DNA of 64,000 nt from Flavobacterium sp. LPB0248 (GCF_013388355.1 NZ_CP058246.1:1116001-1180000), one strand, 5' to 3'; positions 35,449 through 44,747 are shown, counted from the first letter of the stretch. The notes: a model not told the origin generated them from the letters alone. A program made the numbers and translations.

Positions 35449-35468
35449 TGCCATAATCAATTAGAATT

Positions 35469-36059
35469 ATGAGAACTAGAGACACAAATAAAGAGGAAAT
35501 TGTAAAACAAAAAGCAATAGAAATGATTGTTACGCAAGGCGTAGAAGGTTTCGGAATGAATCGTCTTGCTAAAGAATGCGGTATTTCTGTCGCGACACTT
35601 TATATCTATTATTCAGACAAAGAGGATCTGATTCGTAAAATCGGAATTGAAATTGGTCAAAATTTCTTTGAAAAGATGTTTGATGGTTTTTCTACAGATA
35701 TGTCTTTTAGAGATGGATTACGAAATCAATGGGAAAATCGTATTTATTTTAATCTAAATTTTACTCAACAAGCTACCTGTTTTGAACTTTTAAGACATTC
35801 TACTCATGGCGATGCAATTATACAAGAAGTAACAGGAAAGTATAAGCAAATGATGACCGAATTTATGCTTTTGGCCATTGAGCGAAAAGAACTCATTTCT
35901 GTTCCTTATGAAATATTTTGGAGTATTGCTTACGGATCACTTTATTCTCTTTTAGAATTTCATCGAGACGGAAAATCCATGTCTGGAAAATCTTTTGTTC
36001 TTAATGATAAGATTAAAAATGAAGCTTTCAATTTAGTCCTAAAAGCTCTAACTCCATGA
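35469..36059 (+). CDS. TetR/AcrR family repressor
   Basis: A 196-residue regulator. The N-terminal helix-turn-helix is KQKAIEMIVTQGVEGFGMNRLAKECGISVATLYIYYSDKEDLIRKIG, the standard TetR motif (residues ~12-58); the rest is the helical ligand-binding domain (residues ~60-190) with a conserved FELLRHSTHGDAII patch of unknown ligand. It is followed after 130 bp by the TetX-like monooxygenase on the same strand. Its own promoter carries a palindromic operator, so it probably represses itself and, by read-through, the monooxygenase. The ligand is unknown. Confidence 0.92.
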   Translation: MRTRDTNKEEIVKQKAIEMIVTQGVEGFGMNRLAKECGISVATLYIYYSDKEDLIRKIGIEIGQNFFEKMFDGFSTDMSFRDGLRNQWENRIYFNLNFTQQATCFELLRHSTHGDAIIQEVTGKYKQMMTEFMLLAIERKELISVPYEIFWSIAYGSLYSLLEFHRDGKSMSGKSFVLNDKIKNEAFNLVLKALTP

Positions 36060-36140
36060 TTTTTCAATTTCAATCACAATTTCAAAAATCAATTACAATT
36101 AAAAAACTTAATTTCAAAAATTCCAAATTCAAATAATTTG

Positions 36141-36165
36141 TCACTCTGAGCGAAGTCGAAGAGCA
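36141..36165. repeat. Dispersed 'ctctgagcgaagtcgaagag' word
   Basis: GTCACTCTGAGCGAAGTCGAAGAGC, 25 bases before the monooxygenase gene. The same word is at 53849-53873 and, in variant form, at about 28284. It is a dispersed intergenic sequence of the genus. Confidence 0.7.
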
Positions 36166-36189
36166 CTTACAATATTAATATCAATAAAA

Positions 36190-37329
36190 ATGAAAACTTC
36201 AATTATAGAAAATAAAAAAATTGCCATTATTGGCGGTGGACCAGTTGGATTAACAACTGCAAGAATTTTACAAATAAACGGTGCTGATGTTACAGTTTAC
36301 GAAAGAGACATTAATGCACAAGCCAGAACGTCAGGAGGAACTCTAGATATTCACTCCGATTCTGGTCAATACGCCATTCAGAAAGCGGGTTTGATGGATG
36401 AATTTTACCAATATGCGAGACCAACTGGCGAAAAAATGGCTGACATAGATGGAAATATCACTTCTGATGAAATGTCAGACGAAACCAATGCCTTTTCACG
36501 TCCAGAAATTGATCGAAATGATCTTAGAAAAATTATGCTGGACAATCTTAAAGAAAATACCGTTGTTTGGGACAGTCAATTGATTAATCTCGAAAAACAT
36601 GAAAACCAATATATTTTGGAATTTAAAAACGGCACAAAAACAACTGCAGATTTTGTTATTGTGGCAAATGGAGGAAGATCAAACGCTAGAAAATTTGTAA
36701 GCGATCAAGAACCTCAACTTTCTGGAACTTATATTATTCAGGGTGAAATTGTAAATCCGGATCAAGATTATCCTGAATTTAAACCGAAATACGGAAACGG
36801 AAATGTTATGGCAATGGGCGAACATAAAATGTTCTACACACATACTATGCGGGATGGTTCTGTTCACTTTGGCGTTTCTTTTAAAGCAGATGAAGATTGG
36901 ATTTCGAACCACGGAATCAATTTTGAAGACGATCAATCTGTAATTTCTTTTTTAAACGAAACTTTTGAGAACTGGGGTGATGATTATAAAAAATTCTTTG
37001 CTGTTTCTACTGAATTTTCTGGTTTGCCTTTAAGATTATTCTCTTTAGAAGAACCTTGGAAAGAACATTCAAATATTACGCTTGTTGGTGACGCAGCTCA
37101 CTTAATGCCACCATTTGCTGGCGAAGGTGTAAATATGGGACTATTTGATGCTTTCCATTTAACCGAGAATTTAACCAACGGAAAATTTGAAACCATTGAC
37201 GAAGCAATTGCTGATTACGAAAAGAAAATGTTTGGTTACGCTCTAGAAGCACAACGTATGACAAAGAAAATGGAAGATTTACTGCATTCCGATATTGTTG
37301 CCGACGATATTTTGAATAGCAGATTTTAA
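36190..37329 (+). CDS. TetX-like FAD-dependent monooxygenase
   Basis: A 379-residue flavoprotein with FAD-binding GGGPVG at residues 15-20, the DG-like segment FVIVANGGRSNARKFV, and the FAD-binding GDAAHLMPPFAGEG near the C-terminus. Resemblance to the tetracycline-inactivating monooxygenase TetX is extensive by eye: SGGTLDIHSDSGQYAIQKAG, DRNDLRKIMLDNLKENTVVWD, and VHFGVSFK aligning with the TetX LHFGISFK substrate segment (His/Gly kept). The Gln of IIQGEI is conserved where TetX has its substrate-contacting Gln, but the TetX Arg next to it appears replaced. It may hydroxylate a tetracycline or another aromatic polyketide; substrate is not established. Adjacent to tetR. Confidence 0.85.
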   Translation: MKTSIIENKKIAIIGGGPVGLTTARILQINGADVTVYERDINAQARTSGGTLDIHSDSGQYAIQKAGLMDEFYQYARPTGEKMADIDGNITSDEMSDETNAFSRPEIDRNDLRKIMLDNLKENTVVWDSQLINLEKHENQYILEFKNGTKTTADFVIVANGGRSNARKFVSDQEPQLSGTYIIQGEIVNPDQDYPEFKPKYGNGNVMAMGEHKMFYTHTMRDGSVHFGVSFKADEDWISNHGINFEDDQSVISFLNETFENWGDDYKKFFAVSTEFSGLPLRLFSLEEPWKEHSNITLVGDAAHLMPPFAGEGVNMGLFDAFHLTENLTNGKFETIDEAIADYEKKMFGYALEAQRMTKKMEDLLHSDIVADDILNSRF

Positions 37330-37334
37330 ATTAG

Positions 37335-37500
37335 ATAAAGCCCCAGCGGGGCAAAATATTTATAGAATTTCATTAACAAATTAAAGAAGCTCCAGCGGAG
37401 CGACATATATCAGATCTAAGATAATATGTCGCTCCGATGGAGCTTTGTATTGTAAACGTCTCATTTTCTCTATAAATATTTTGCTTCTCCGAAGCTTATA
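37335..37500. repeat. Dispersed palindrome with 'agctccagcggagcgacat' arms
   Basis: Arms GAAGCTCCAGCGGAGCGACA (37386-37405) and the complement TGTCGCTCCGATGGAGCTT (about 37427-37446) form a long hairpin. AGCCCCAGCGGGGC (37339-37352) is a further palindrome. ATTTATAGA / TCTATAAATATTTTGC forms outer pairing. These words are common intergenic elements in Bacteroidota. Confidence 0.75.
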
Positions 37501-37502
37501 AA

Positions 37503-37541
37503 AAAAGGAGTTGTCTTTTTGAGACAACTCCTTTTTTTTAT
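37503..37541. terminator. Bidirectional terminator between tetX-like gene and guaB
   Basis: AAAAAAGGAGTTGTCT, loop TTTTG, AGACAACTCCTTTTTTTT: about 16 perfect base pairs with A-tract before and T-tract after, so it can end both the plus-strand tetR run and the minus-strand guaB transcript. Confidence 0.9.
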
Positions 37542-37554
37542 GATACACCCTAAA

Positions 37555-39027
37555 TTATCTAGAATAATTTGGAGCTTCTTTTGTAATTGTTACGTTATGT
37601 GGGTGACTTTCAGTGATTCCGCTTGAAGTGATTCTCACGAAACGTCCTGTCTCCTGTAAAGTAGGAATATCTTTTGAACCACAGTATCCCATACCTGCAC
37701 GAAGACCTCCAATAAACTGAAGCATACTTTCGTTTAATTCCCCTTTGTAAGGAACACGTCCAACGATTCCTTCTGGAACTAATTTCTTAACGTCGTCTTC
37801 AACATCTTGGAAATAACGGTCTTTAGATCCTGTTTGCATTGCTTCAACAGATCCCATTCCGCGGTAAGATTTGAATTTTCTTCCTTCAAAAATGATAGTT
37901 TCTCCTGGAGATTCTTTTGTTCCTGCTAATAATGAACCTAACATTACACAGTCAGCACCTGCAGCGATTGCTTTAGGAATATCTCCTGTATAACGAATTC
38001 CACCATCGGCAATAACTGGAACTCCAGTTCCTTTGATAGCCGCAGCAACTTCTAAAACCGCTGAGAATTGTGGAAAACCAACACCTGCAACGATACGTGT
38101 AGTACAGATAGAACCAGGTCCGATTCCAACTTTTACTCCATCAGCACCATTTTCTACTAAATATTTAGCAGCTTCTGGCGTTGCAATGTTTCCAACCACA
38201 ACATCTATTTGAGGGAATTTTGATTTTACTTCTTTCAATACATTCACTACACCTTCTGTATGTCCGTGAGCTGTATCGATAATAATAGCATCTACACCAG
38301 CAGCAACTAAAGCTTCAGCTCTTTGAACTGCATCTCCAGTAACTCCAATTGCAGCAGCAACTCTTAAACGACCAAAAGAATCTTTATTAGCGATTGGCTT
38401 TTGAGTCAGTTTTGTAATATCTCTAAACGTAATTAGACCTACTAATTCGTTTTTATCGTTTACAACTGGTAATTTTTCGATTTTATGACCTTGTAAAACA
38501 ACTTCTGCCTGCTCTAATGAAGTTCCTTCAGAAACTGTTACTAAGTTTTGGCTTGTCATAACCTCAGCAATTGGTCTTGCTCCGTTTTTCTCGAAACGTA
38601 AGTCACGATTGGTAACAATTCCTTTAAGAATTCTGTTTTCGTCAACGATTGGAATACCGCCGATTCCGAATTCTTTCATAGCATTTTTAGCATCAGCAAT
38701 TGTAGAGTTCATTGGTAAAGTTACCGGATCGATAATCATACCTGCTTCTGCACGTTTTACTTTTCGAACTTTTCCTGCTTGCTGTTCGATAGTCATATTT
38801 TTATGTAAAACACCAATTCCGCCTTCTTGTGCCATAGCGATTGCCATTGCACTTTCTGTAACTGTATCCATCGCAGCTGATACAATTGGAACGTTTAATG
38901 TAATGTTTTTTGAGAATCTTGATTTAATGCTCACTTCGCGAGGAAGCACATTCGAGTAGTTAGGTACTAATAATACATCGTCGTAAGTTAAACCTTCGCC
39001 GATAATCTTGGAGTTGTGTGCTATCAT
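37555..39027 (-). CDS. guaB: Inosine-5'-monophosphate dehydrogenase
   Basis: A 490-residue enzyme converting IMP to XMP with NAD+, the committed step to GMP. The core begins [17 protein letters not shown]; two CBS domains span about residues 95-205; the active-site loop [15 protein letters not shown] carries the nucleophilic Cys; [11 protein letters not shown] and the flap region [12 protein letters not shown] follow. Size and order are those of standard bacterial GuaB with CBS regulation. Promoter on the minus strand is recognisable. Lone gene, closed by the bidirectional terminator. Confidence 0.96.
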   Translation of the reverse strand: MIAHNSKIIGEGLTYDDVLLVPNYSNVLPREVSIKSRFSKNITLNVPIVSAAMDTVTESAMAIAMAQEGGIGVLHKNMTIEQQAGKVRKVKRAEAGMIIDPVTLPMNSTIADAKNAMKEFGIGGIPIVDENRILKGIVTNRDLRFEKNGARPIAEVMTSQNLVTVSEGTSLEQAEVVLQGHKIEKLPVVNDKNELVGLITFRDITKLTQKPIANKDSFGRLRVAAAIGVTGDAVQRAEALVAAGVDAIIIDTAHGHTEGVVNVLKEVKSKFPQIDVVVGNIATPEAAKYLVENGADGVKVGIGPGSICTTRIVAGVGFPQFSAVLEVAAAIKGTGVPVIADGGIRYTGDIPKAIAAGADCVMLGSLLAGTKESPGETIIFEGRKFKSYRGMGSVEAMQTGSKDRYFQDVEDDVKKLVPEGIVGRVPYKGELNESMLQFIGGLRAGMGYCGSKDIPTLQETGRFVRITSSGITESHPHNVTITKEAPNYSR

Positions 39028-39030
39028 GGT

Positions 39031-39050
39031 GCAATTTCTAGTTGAATTGC
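39031..39050 (-). promoter_or_regulatory. Small hairpin in the guaB leader
   Basis: GCAATT, 8-base loop, AATTGC. It sits between the -7 box and the guaB start codon at 39027 and could affect initiation. Modest stem, so low confidence as a functional element. Confidence 0.4.
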
Positions 39051-39053
39051 GTG

Positions 39054-39061
39054 CAAATATA
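39054..39061 (-). promoter_or_regulatory. -7 box (TATATTTG) of guaB
   Basis: Exact minus-strand TAnnTTTG, 27 bp before the guaB ATG. The predicted transcript starts near 39048. Confidence 0.6.
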
Positions 39062-39302
39062 GTGAATAAATTGGTAACTTGAATACTAACTTATTCATAA
39101 ATTTGACTTTACACGAATCGTCTTACAAAATAATATGTCCTAGCCCAGATAGAAATGGAAAGCCACGAAAAGCTAAAATGCTTTTTTTTCTGGCTTAAAA
39201 AAGCGACCAAAGGAAGCTCTTTTTATGCCTTGAAAAAAAGTATTTTGGCTCGAGTGCTTGAAATGGATAGCTGGAAAAGGCTTATAATTATTACCTAAAA
39301 GA

Positions 39303-40700
39303 CTAATCGTCCTTGTCTTGAAAAACAAAATTGATTCCGAGTTGAAAGGCTGCGCTGCTGGCTTTGGAAATATCTTTATATTCTAAAACATTATTAACTA
39401 GAGCATAGATATTAACTGGACCTAGTGTTCCTGCAAGTCCTAAGCCAATGTTTTTATTTGAAAAAGTATCTAGGGTATAAGTTGCTTTAAGATCTAGTTT
39501 TTTAAAAATATTTCTTCTGTAAAAAGCTGTTATAGCAAATAAAGGCACTCGAGGCGCAGACATTGCAAAGAACTGTGCTCCTACCGCATTTTTATAATAT
39601 TTATCGACTTTTCCGTGACAATTACATTCGTCATCAGGACGCGCTTCTCCAAATGAATATTGAATAGAAGAATAAATTTTTGTTGGGCGCCAGGTTGTAT
39701 ACTTATGGTATAAGGTATCTCTTGGTATTGCTTTGTCAAATTCGTCGAAGACATTTTCTGGATCATCAGAACCCAAAAAATCAGGATTAGCGCCATTGTA
39801 ACGATAGGTTCCTTTATATGTTAGGGTTTCAATATCTTTAGATTGCCTTACAAAACCTAAATCTACAATACTTGCTGTAAACTGCAAATTGTCTTTTATA
39901 TAATAGGTAATTCCTGCATCTACTCCTAAACCAAGACTTCCGTTAAAAAAAGTATTATTGGCAAGATCACGAGCTATATTTCCGTCATATTCATCCTTCG
40001 TAAAACTTGCAATTCCAGAGGTTTTTAATTCTAAATTGGAAGAAATAACCTGATTGTAAAGATTTGGAGTTCCTGTTTGTTGGCCTGTGTATATGTAACC
40101 AGAATTTTTTGTCGAAGTAGCATTTGCACCGCTTGAGTAAATTTTGGCTCGTCCTCCGTAAACAAACTTATCATTTACTTTTTTATGAAATCCAACATGA
40201 AAAACAGAAAGCACTTCGGCTTTCATATTCAAATCGCCTAGATTGAATGATTTACCAATATAATCTCTGTTTCCGTTTAAAGCTAACAAAGCCAAATCTT
40301 TTGGAACAAACATAAAAAAATCGAATTCCTGATACAGACCAAACGTAATGTAAGAACGGCTTTCTCTGCCACCAATTCTAAATCCGCCAGAAAACAATTC
40401 CAATTGCTGATTTGTAACTACTTTATCATTACTAGAAGATTTATTGACAACATCTCTCACTTTCTGATTAAAATCGACTCCATCTTTTGAAAATAGATCA
40501 TAAGCCGAGAAACTGCTGGAGCCTACATTCGCAGAAATTCCAGATAAAACCGGAAATCCAAAATAATATTTATACGAAACATCAGCTCCCGGATTTACAA
40601 GTGAAGATTGCGGGATTGAAGTAAAGTTATATAACAACTCTCTGTTTTGAGCAAAACAAGAAAGATGAAAAAATAAGCAAAGAATTAGGGTTTTTCTCAT
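39303..40700 (-). CDS. Outer-membrane barrel protein, DUF5723-like
   Basis: A 465-residue exported protein: signal peptide (ILCLFFHLSCFAQ), then strands such as YKYYFGFPVLSGISANVGSSSFSAYDLF, LFSGGFRIGGRESRSYITFGLYQEFDFF and FNGSLGLGVDAGITYYIKDNLQFTASIVDLGFVR, and the aromatic-ended terminal strand FQLGINFVFQDKDD. The layout resembles DUF5723 and PorP/SprF-type barrels of Bacteroidota outer membranes. Substrate unknown. Its start overlaps the lipoprotein stop by four bases (ATGA), so the two are co-translated and probably interact. Confidence 0.65.
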   Translation of the reverse strand: MRKTLILCLFFHLSCFAQNRELLYNFTSIPQSSLVNPGADVSYKYYFGFPVLSGISANVGSSSFSAYDLFSKDGVDFNQKVRDVVNKSSSNDKVVTNQQLELFSGGFRIGGRESRSYITFGLYQEFDFFMFVPKDLALLALNGNRDYIGKSFNLGDLNMKAEVLSVFHVGFHKKVNDKFVYGGRAKIYSSGANATSTKNSGYIYTGQQTGTPNLYNQVISSNLELKTSGIASFTKDEYDGNIARDLANNTFFNGSLGLGVDAGITYYIKDNLQFTASIVDLGFVRQSKDIETLTYKGTYRYNGANPDFLGSDDPENVFDEFDKAIPRDTLYHKYTTWRPTKIYSSIQYSFGEARPDDECNCHGKVDKYYKNAVGAQFFAMSAPRVPLFAITAFYRRNIFKKLDLKATYTLDTFSNKNIGLGLAGTLGPVNIYALVNNVLEYKDISKASSAAFQLGINFVFQDKDD

Positions 40701-41248
40701 TCAATTACCAAATAAGCCGTTGCACTTGATCTTAATTTTAAATTTCCTAGACTCTCACTATTTAATGGAGGTCCGGCAGCAATTACTACCACAAAGCCAT
40801 TTTTTTGGGTTTGCTTTAAAAAATCTAATCGCGCGTTTTCAAAAACTTCTGTTGGGTATTTTATAACATTTGGTGTTCCTGTATAGGCGGGAACGGTAAA
40901 GGATAGGGTTTGTAAAATCTGATTCCCTTCGCTAAGCAAGAGCATATTTATAACAAAAGAACGATTTATATTGTTTTCAATTTCAAAATCAAATTCGGCT
41001 TTTTTAAGACGCTCATTAAAAAATTTATTTTTAAAAATATCAAAATCTCTTACGTCGGGATAAATATTAGTTCCGCCATCGTCTACAAGTTTGTTTGCTG
41101 GAATATCAAAATAAGCAAGGTTTGCTACAAATACAGGTTCGATTTTAAAATCGTTTACCTGATCAAAATCTAAGTCGCTTGAGCAGGAAAATAATAGAAA
41201 AACTGAAAAAAATATACTTGAAATTTTACTTAGCGAGCTTGATCTCAT
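40697..41248 (-). CDS. Hypothetical lipoprotein, partner of the DUF5723-like barrel
   Basis: A 183-residue protein with signal peptide and lipobox FLLFSC (Cys near residue 22). The mature part is beta-rich (FVANLAYFDIPANKLVDDGGTNIYPDVRDFDIFKNKF... FVVVIAAGPPLNSESLGNLKLRSSATAYLVIE). I do not recognise a domain. Gene order suggests it is anchored on the periplasmic or surface side of the outer membrane beside the barrel encoded by the overlapping gene downstream. Confidence 0.7.
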   Translation of the reverse strand: MRSSSLSKISSIFFSVFLLFSCSSDLDFDQVNDFKIEPVFVANLAYFDIPANKLVDDGGTNIYPDVRDFDIFKNKFFNERLKKAEFDFEIENNINRSFVINMLLLSEGNQILQTLSFTVPAYTGTPNVIKYPTEVFENARLDFLKQTQKNGFVVVIAAGPPLNSESLGNLKLRSSATAYLVIE

Positions 41249-41325
41249 GAGAATAATTATATCAATACTAATGTAACGTTTAATGTTTACAAACCGTATC
41301 GAAGGTAAGAAAATATAACTATTTT

Positions 41326-42192
41326 TTAATGAAACTTTCCGAACAATTTTGAAGCTTCGTTGTAAGCGCTTTCGAAGCTAAGAGAATTAAGTCCGGTTAT
41401 TTTTTTATTTGCAGTAAAATAAGAAACAAGCTTTTCTGTCGGCATATTCCCTGTTAATTTATCGGTTGCCATTGGGCAGCCACCAAAACCTTGAATAGCG
41501 CCATCAAAACGTATACAGCCTGCTTTTGCTGCGGCGTCAATTTTTTCGAACCAGCTGTCTGGCGTGGTATGAAGATGGGCACCAAATTCAATTTCAGGAT
41601 ATTTGGGAATTAAATCCGAAAACAAATAGGTTATTACTTCTGGTGTAGACGTTCCGACAGTATCAGAAAGCGATAAAATTTTTACGCCCATTCCTGCCAA
41701 TTTTTCTGTCCATTCTGCAACAATTTCAACATTCCAAGGATCTCCATACGGATTACCAAATCCCATAGAAAGATAAGTTACAACCTCTTTCTTTTTTTTA
41801 TCAGCCACTTCAAGAATCTCTTCGAGTGTAATTAGAGACTCTGCAATTGTTTTGTGTGTGTTACGCATTTGAAAGTTTTCTGAAATAGAAAATGGAAAAC
41901 CTAGATATTGAATCTGCTCATAATTTGCAGCTGTTATAGCGCCTTGTGTATTGGCAATGATAGAAAGCAGTTTACTGGACGTCTGCGACAAATCAAGCTG
42001 TTCTAGAACTTCGGCAGTATCCTGCATTTGCGGAATAGCTTTTGGAGAAACAAAACTTCCAAAATCAATAGTATCAAAGCCAACTCGCAACAAAGCTTGT
42101 ATGTAAGTAACTTTATTTTTTGTTGGAATAAAATCCTTAATGCCTTGCATGGCATCTCGAGGGCATTCGATAATTTTGATTTCTTTACTCAA
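41326..42192 (-). CDS. Hydroxymethylglutaryl-CoA lyase
   Basis: A 288-residue TIM-barrel lyase of the HMGL/DRE family, which splits HMG-CoA to acetyl-CoA and acetoacetate (leucine catabolism). Visible hallmarks are IIECPRDAMQGIKDFIPT (usually E-V-G-P-R-D-G-L-Q), DFGSFVSPKAIPQM, LSLSDTVGTSTPEVI, FGAHLHTTPD with the metal-binding His pair, and the GFGGCPMATDKLTGN loop with the catalytic Cys. The opening ECPRDAMQG replaces the more usual Gly-Leu, but the Arg and Asp are kept. Leucine-dehydrogenase and this gene together fit branched-chain amino acid catabolism. Confidence 0.9.
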   Translation of the reverse strand: MSKEIKIIECPRDAMQGIKDFIPTKNKVTYIQALLRVGFDTIDFGSFVSPKAIPQMQDTAEVLEQLDLSQTSSKLLSIIANTQGAITAANYEQIQYLGFPFSISENFQMRNTHKTIAESLITLEEILEVADKKKKEVVTYLSMGFGNPYGDPWNVEIVAEWTEKLAGMGVKILSLSDTVGTSTPEVITYLFSDLIPKYPEIEFGAHLHTTPDSWFEKIDAAAKAGCIRFDGAIQGFGGCPMATDKLTGNMPTEKLVSYFTANKKITGLNSLSFESAYNEASKLFGKFH

Positions 42193-42266
42193 AGCTTATT
42201 CTTTTGTAAAGGCTAAGTTAGTTTCTTTTTTAATGAAATAAAAGAGAATTTTAGCGCAATCCTATT

Positions 42267-42370
42267 TATTACAAAATATTGCAATAGTTTTCATTATTAC
42301 CAAAAAATGTAATATTTTAAAATATTACCAAAAAACGTAATAATTAATTTTATTACTTATATTTGTAATA
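42267..42370. promoter_or_regulatory. Four TATTAC-N8-GTAATA operators at exact 28-bp spacing
   Basis: Units at 42267-42286 (right half GCAATA, one mismatch), 42295-42314, 42323-42342 and 42351-42370; the last three are perfect. Centres are exactly 28 bp apart. The fourth unit overlaps a TATATTTG box (42358-42365), and a second box lies at 42392-42399. This is a strong candidate binding array for a dimeric regulator controlling satD and perhaps the divergent HMG-CoA lyase gene. Confidence 0.8.
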
Positions 42371-42391
42371 GAAAGTTTATTATTTTTTAAT

Positions 42392-42399
42392 TATATTTG
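42392..42399 (+). promoter_or_regulatory. -7 box (TATATTTG) of satD, probably leaderless
   Basis: Exact TAnnTTTG ending 3 bases before the ATG at 42403. If used, transcription starts at or just inside the start codon. A second box within operator unit 4 (42358-42365) would give a leader of about 33 nt instead. Confidence 0.55.
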
Positions 42400-42402
42400 A
42401 TT

Positions 42403-43014
42403 ATGACTAGTGTAATTACAGGTGACATAATTGGCTCGAGACAGCAATCTGAACATTGGGTTGAAGATTTAAAAAAAATCTTGGCTCCATTTGGTCATAC
42501 GCCAAGTCAGTGGGAGATTTATCGTGGAGATGAGTTTCAAGTTGAAGTAACCAATCTTGAAGATGCATTACTAATTGCTGTTTTAATAAAAGCTCATTTA
42601 CGATCTATAAAATCTGATGCCCGTATGAGTATTGGTTTTGGGGATAAAACACATCAAGCTGAACGAATTTCTGAAAGCAATGGTTCTGCTTTTATACACT
42701 CGGGAGAACTTTTTGAAACTTTAAAAAAACAGAAAGTCACCTTAGCGCTTCGAACTGGAAATAGGGATTTTGACGAAAAATTGAATTTAATGCTGCAATT
42801 GGCGTTAACTTTCATGGATAGCTGGCTGGTACAGTCGGCAGAATTTGTCACTGTCGCCATTGAAAATCCGACTTTGTCTCAAGAAGAATTAGGACAAAAA
42901 TTAGGCATTAACCAAGCTGCCGTGAGTCGAAGACAAAAACGTGCTCAGTTTGATTTGGTTATGAATTTAGATCGCTATTTTAGAAAACAAATAAAACAAC
43001 TTACAACCTCATGA
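42403..43014 (+). CDS. SatD family protein with C-terminal helix-turn-helix
   Basis: A 203-residue protein. The N-terminal part opens MTSVITGDIIGSRQ and has a nucleotide-cyclase-like ferredoxin-fold pattern (GDEFQVEV, MSIGFGDK), as in SatD-family proteins. The C-terminal part contains a clear helix-turn-helix: LSQEELGQKLGINQAAVSRRQKRAQ. It may be the regulator that binds the dyad array directly upstream. It overlaps the DUF3307 gene by four bases (ATGA), so they are co-expressed; SatD-DUF3307 pairs are known in many bacteria. Ligand and function are not established. ATG 42403 chosen over a TTG two codons upstream. Confidence 0.82.
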   Translation: MTSVITGDIIGSRQQSEHWVEDLKKILAPFGHTPSQWEIYRGDEFQVEVTNLEDALLIAVLIKAHLRSIKSDARMSIGFGDKTHQAERISESNGSAFIHSGELFETLKKQKVTLALRTGNRDFDEKLNLMLQLALTFMDSWLVQSAEFVTVAIENPTLSQEELGQKLGINQAAVSRRQKRAQFDLVMNLDRYFRKQIKQLTTS

Positions 43015-43718
43015 TTTTATTTATAAAACTGCTTCTCGCTCATTTGTTAGGTGATTTTATATGGCAACCCAATTCCTGGGTCGCCGACAAGGAAATTAAA
43101 AAACACAAAAGTATTTACCTGTATATCCATATTTTACTGCATGGAGTTTTAGCAGCAATTTTAGTGGGCGAAATCAGCTTTATTCCTTACGCTATTTTAA
43201 TTGCTGTTACACACGGAATTATCGATTTAATCAAACTGAATTTTCAGAAAAAGAAAACCAAAAGAACTTGGTTTGTTGTCGATCAAATTGCGCATATTCT
43301 TGTTCTAATTGGCGTAGCGCTTCTTTATGAAAACAAAACCATAATCAACTTTTGGCAAAATAATGCATTCTGGATTCTCATTACCGGAATTTTATTGCTA
43401 ACTAAACCTACCTCTATTTTTATAAAAACCATCATTTCAATATGGGCTCCTGAAAGCAGAAACAGCCATCAGGATAATTCTCTGATAGCTGCTGGAAATT
43501 ATATTGGTATTTTAGAACGTTTGTTTGTTTTCGGTTTTATTTTAACCGGACATTTTGAGGCGATCGGATTTCTATTGGCCGCCAAATCTATTTTCAGATT
43601 CGGAGATTTAAAAGAAGCCAAAGACAGAAAATTGACCGAATATGTAATGATCGGAACTTTAATCAGTTTTGGAATTGCAATACTTGCCGGATTATCCGTT
43701 CAAGCTTTACTCTTATAA
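43011..43718 (+). CDS. DUF3307 membrane protein
   Basis: A 235-residue protein. [38 protein letters not shown] is the diagnostic DUF3307 opening with the conserved His and Asp (H-L-x-x-D and H-I-x-x-H). About six hydrophobic segments follow (e.g. [25 protein letters not shown] and [17 protein letters not shown]). It is translated coupled to SatD, and its 3' end overlaps convergent pyrD by 6 bp. The function of DUF3307 is unknown; the pairing with a sensor-like SatD suggests a regulated membrane activity. Confidence 0.85.
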   Translation: MILFIKLLLAHLLGDFIWQPNSWVADKEIKKHKSIYLYIHILLHGVLAAILVGEISFIPYAILIAVTHGIIDLIKLNFQKKKTKRTWFVVDQIAHILVLIGVALLYENKTIINFWQNNAFWILITGILLLTKPTSIFIKTIISIWAPESRNSHQDNSLIAAGNYIGILERLFVFGFILTGHFEAIGFLLAAKSIFRFGDLKEAKDRKLTEYVMIGTLISFGIAILAGLSVQALLL

Positions 43719-44747
43719 TTGCTCTAAAACTTTTTTGTTGATGGCTTTTATCAATGCTGGCCCTTCGTAAATAAATCCAGTATACAGTTGCACCAAACTT
43801 GCACCTGCATTTAGTTTTTCAATCGCATCATCTGCAGAATGAATTCCTCCTACTCCAATAATTGGGAATGCTTTATTGCTTTTTTCAGAAAGAAAACGAA
43901 TGACTTCTGTTGAACGTTTCGTTAAAGGTTTTCCAGACAAACCTCCAGTTTCTGTTTGATTGGCAGATTGTAATCCTTCTCTTGAAATTGTAGTATTTGT
44001 AGCAATTACACCTGCAATCTGAGTTGTTTTTACAATATCAATAATATCCAATAATTGCTCGTCTGTTAAGTCTGGAGCAATTTTTAAAAGAATTGGTTTT
44101 ATTTTTTGAGTGCTTGTTTTTTGCTTTTCAACATTTCTGTTCTGCAAAGTTTGCAGTAAAGCCGTTAACGGTTCTTTATCTTGTAGAGCTCTCAAATTTG
44201 GTGTATTTGGCGAACTTACATTCACTACAAAATAATCTACATGATTAAACAAAGCGTCGAAACAAATGATATAATCTTTTACTGCATCCTCATTATCGGT
44301 TACTTTATTTTTTCCGATATTTCCTCCAATCAAAACACCCGAATTCTTTTTCAAACGTTCTACAGCTTCTAGAACACCGCCATTATTAAATCCCATTCGG
44401 TTAATAATCGCTTGATCTTCTTTTAAACGGAACAAACGTTTCTTCGGATTTCCTTCTTGTCCAACTGGCGTTACAGTTCCAATTTCGATAAAACCAAAAC
44501 CAAAATCACCAAGTTCTTTATACAGCTTTGCATCTTTATCAAAACCAGCCGCAAGTCCAACTGGGTTTTTAAATTTAATTCCGAAAACTTCTCTTTCTAA
44601 TCGAGCATCTTTTACTTCATAAATTGATCTTATAATTGCCGAAACTCCCGGGATTTTTGAAATGAATTTTACAAAAGAAAAAGTAAAATAATGCACTTTT
44701 TCGGGATCAAAACAAAAAAGTATCGGGCGAATTATCAATTTATACAT
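43713..44747 (-). CDS. pyrD: Dihydroorotate dehydrogenase (quinone)
   Basis: A 344-residue class 2 DHODH that oxidises dihydroorotate to orotate, passing electrons from FMN to the membrane quinone. N-terminal helices ([28 protein letters not shown]) anchor it at the membrane, as in class 2 enzymes. [63 protein letters not shown] (with the Ser catalytic base), [13 protein letters not shown] and [29 protein letters not shown] are all in order. Complete and normal length. A minus-strand -7 box lies 29 bp upstream. Confidence 0.95.
   Translation of the reverse strand: MYKLIIRPILFCFDPEKVHYFTFSFVKFISKIPGVSAIIRSIYEVKDARLEREVFGIKFKNPVGLAAGFDKDAKLYKELGDFGFGFIEIGTVTPVGQEGNPKKRLFRLKEDQAIINRMGFNNGGVLEAVERLKKNSGVLIGGNIGKNKVTDNEDAVKDYIICFDALFNHVDYFVVNVSSPNTPNLRALQDKEPLTALLQTLQNRNVEKQKTSTQKIKPILLKIAPDLTDEQLLDIIDIVKTTQIAGVIATNTTISREGLQSANQTETGGLSGKPLTKRSTEVIRFLSEKSNKAFPIIGVGGIHSADDAIEKLNAGASLVQLYTGFIYEGPALIKAINKKVLEQL

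Larger units (their letters stand above)
35170..35468. other. Repeat-rich gap before tetR
   Basis: 299 bp without a gene. Holds the YkuD terminator, the short palindrome CCAGCTAAAGCTGG near 35283-35296, a run of low-complexity words (CTCAGCACC, TTAGAATCTTAGC; about 35318-35400) and then the tetR operator and -7 box. Confidence 0.6.

Noticed and set aside
42267..42370. Operator array considered as replication iterons
   Set aside because: Four 28-bp units resemble iterons, but no replication initiator gene is near and the last unit covers a promoter, so a regulatory role is preferred.
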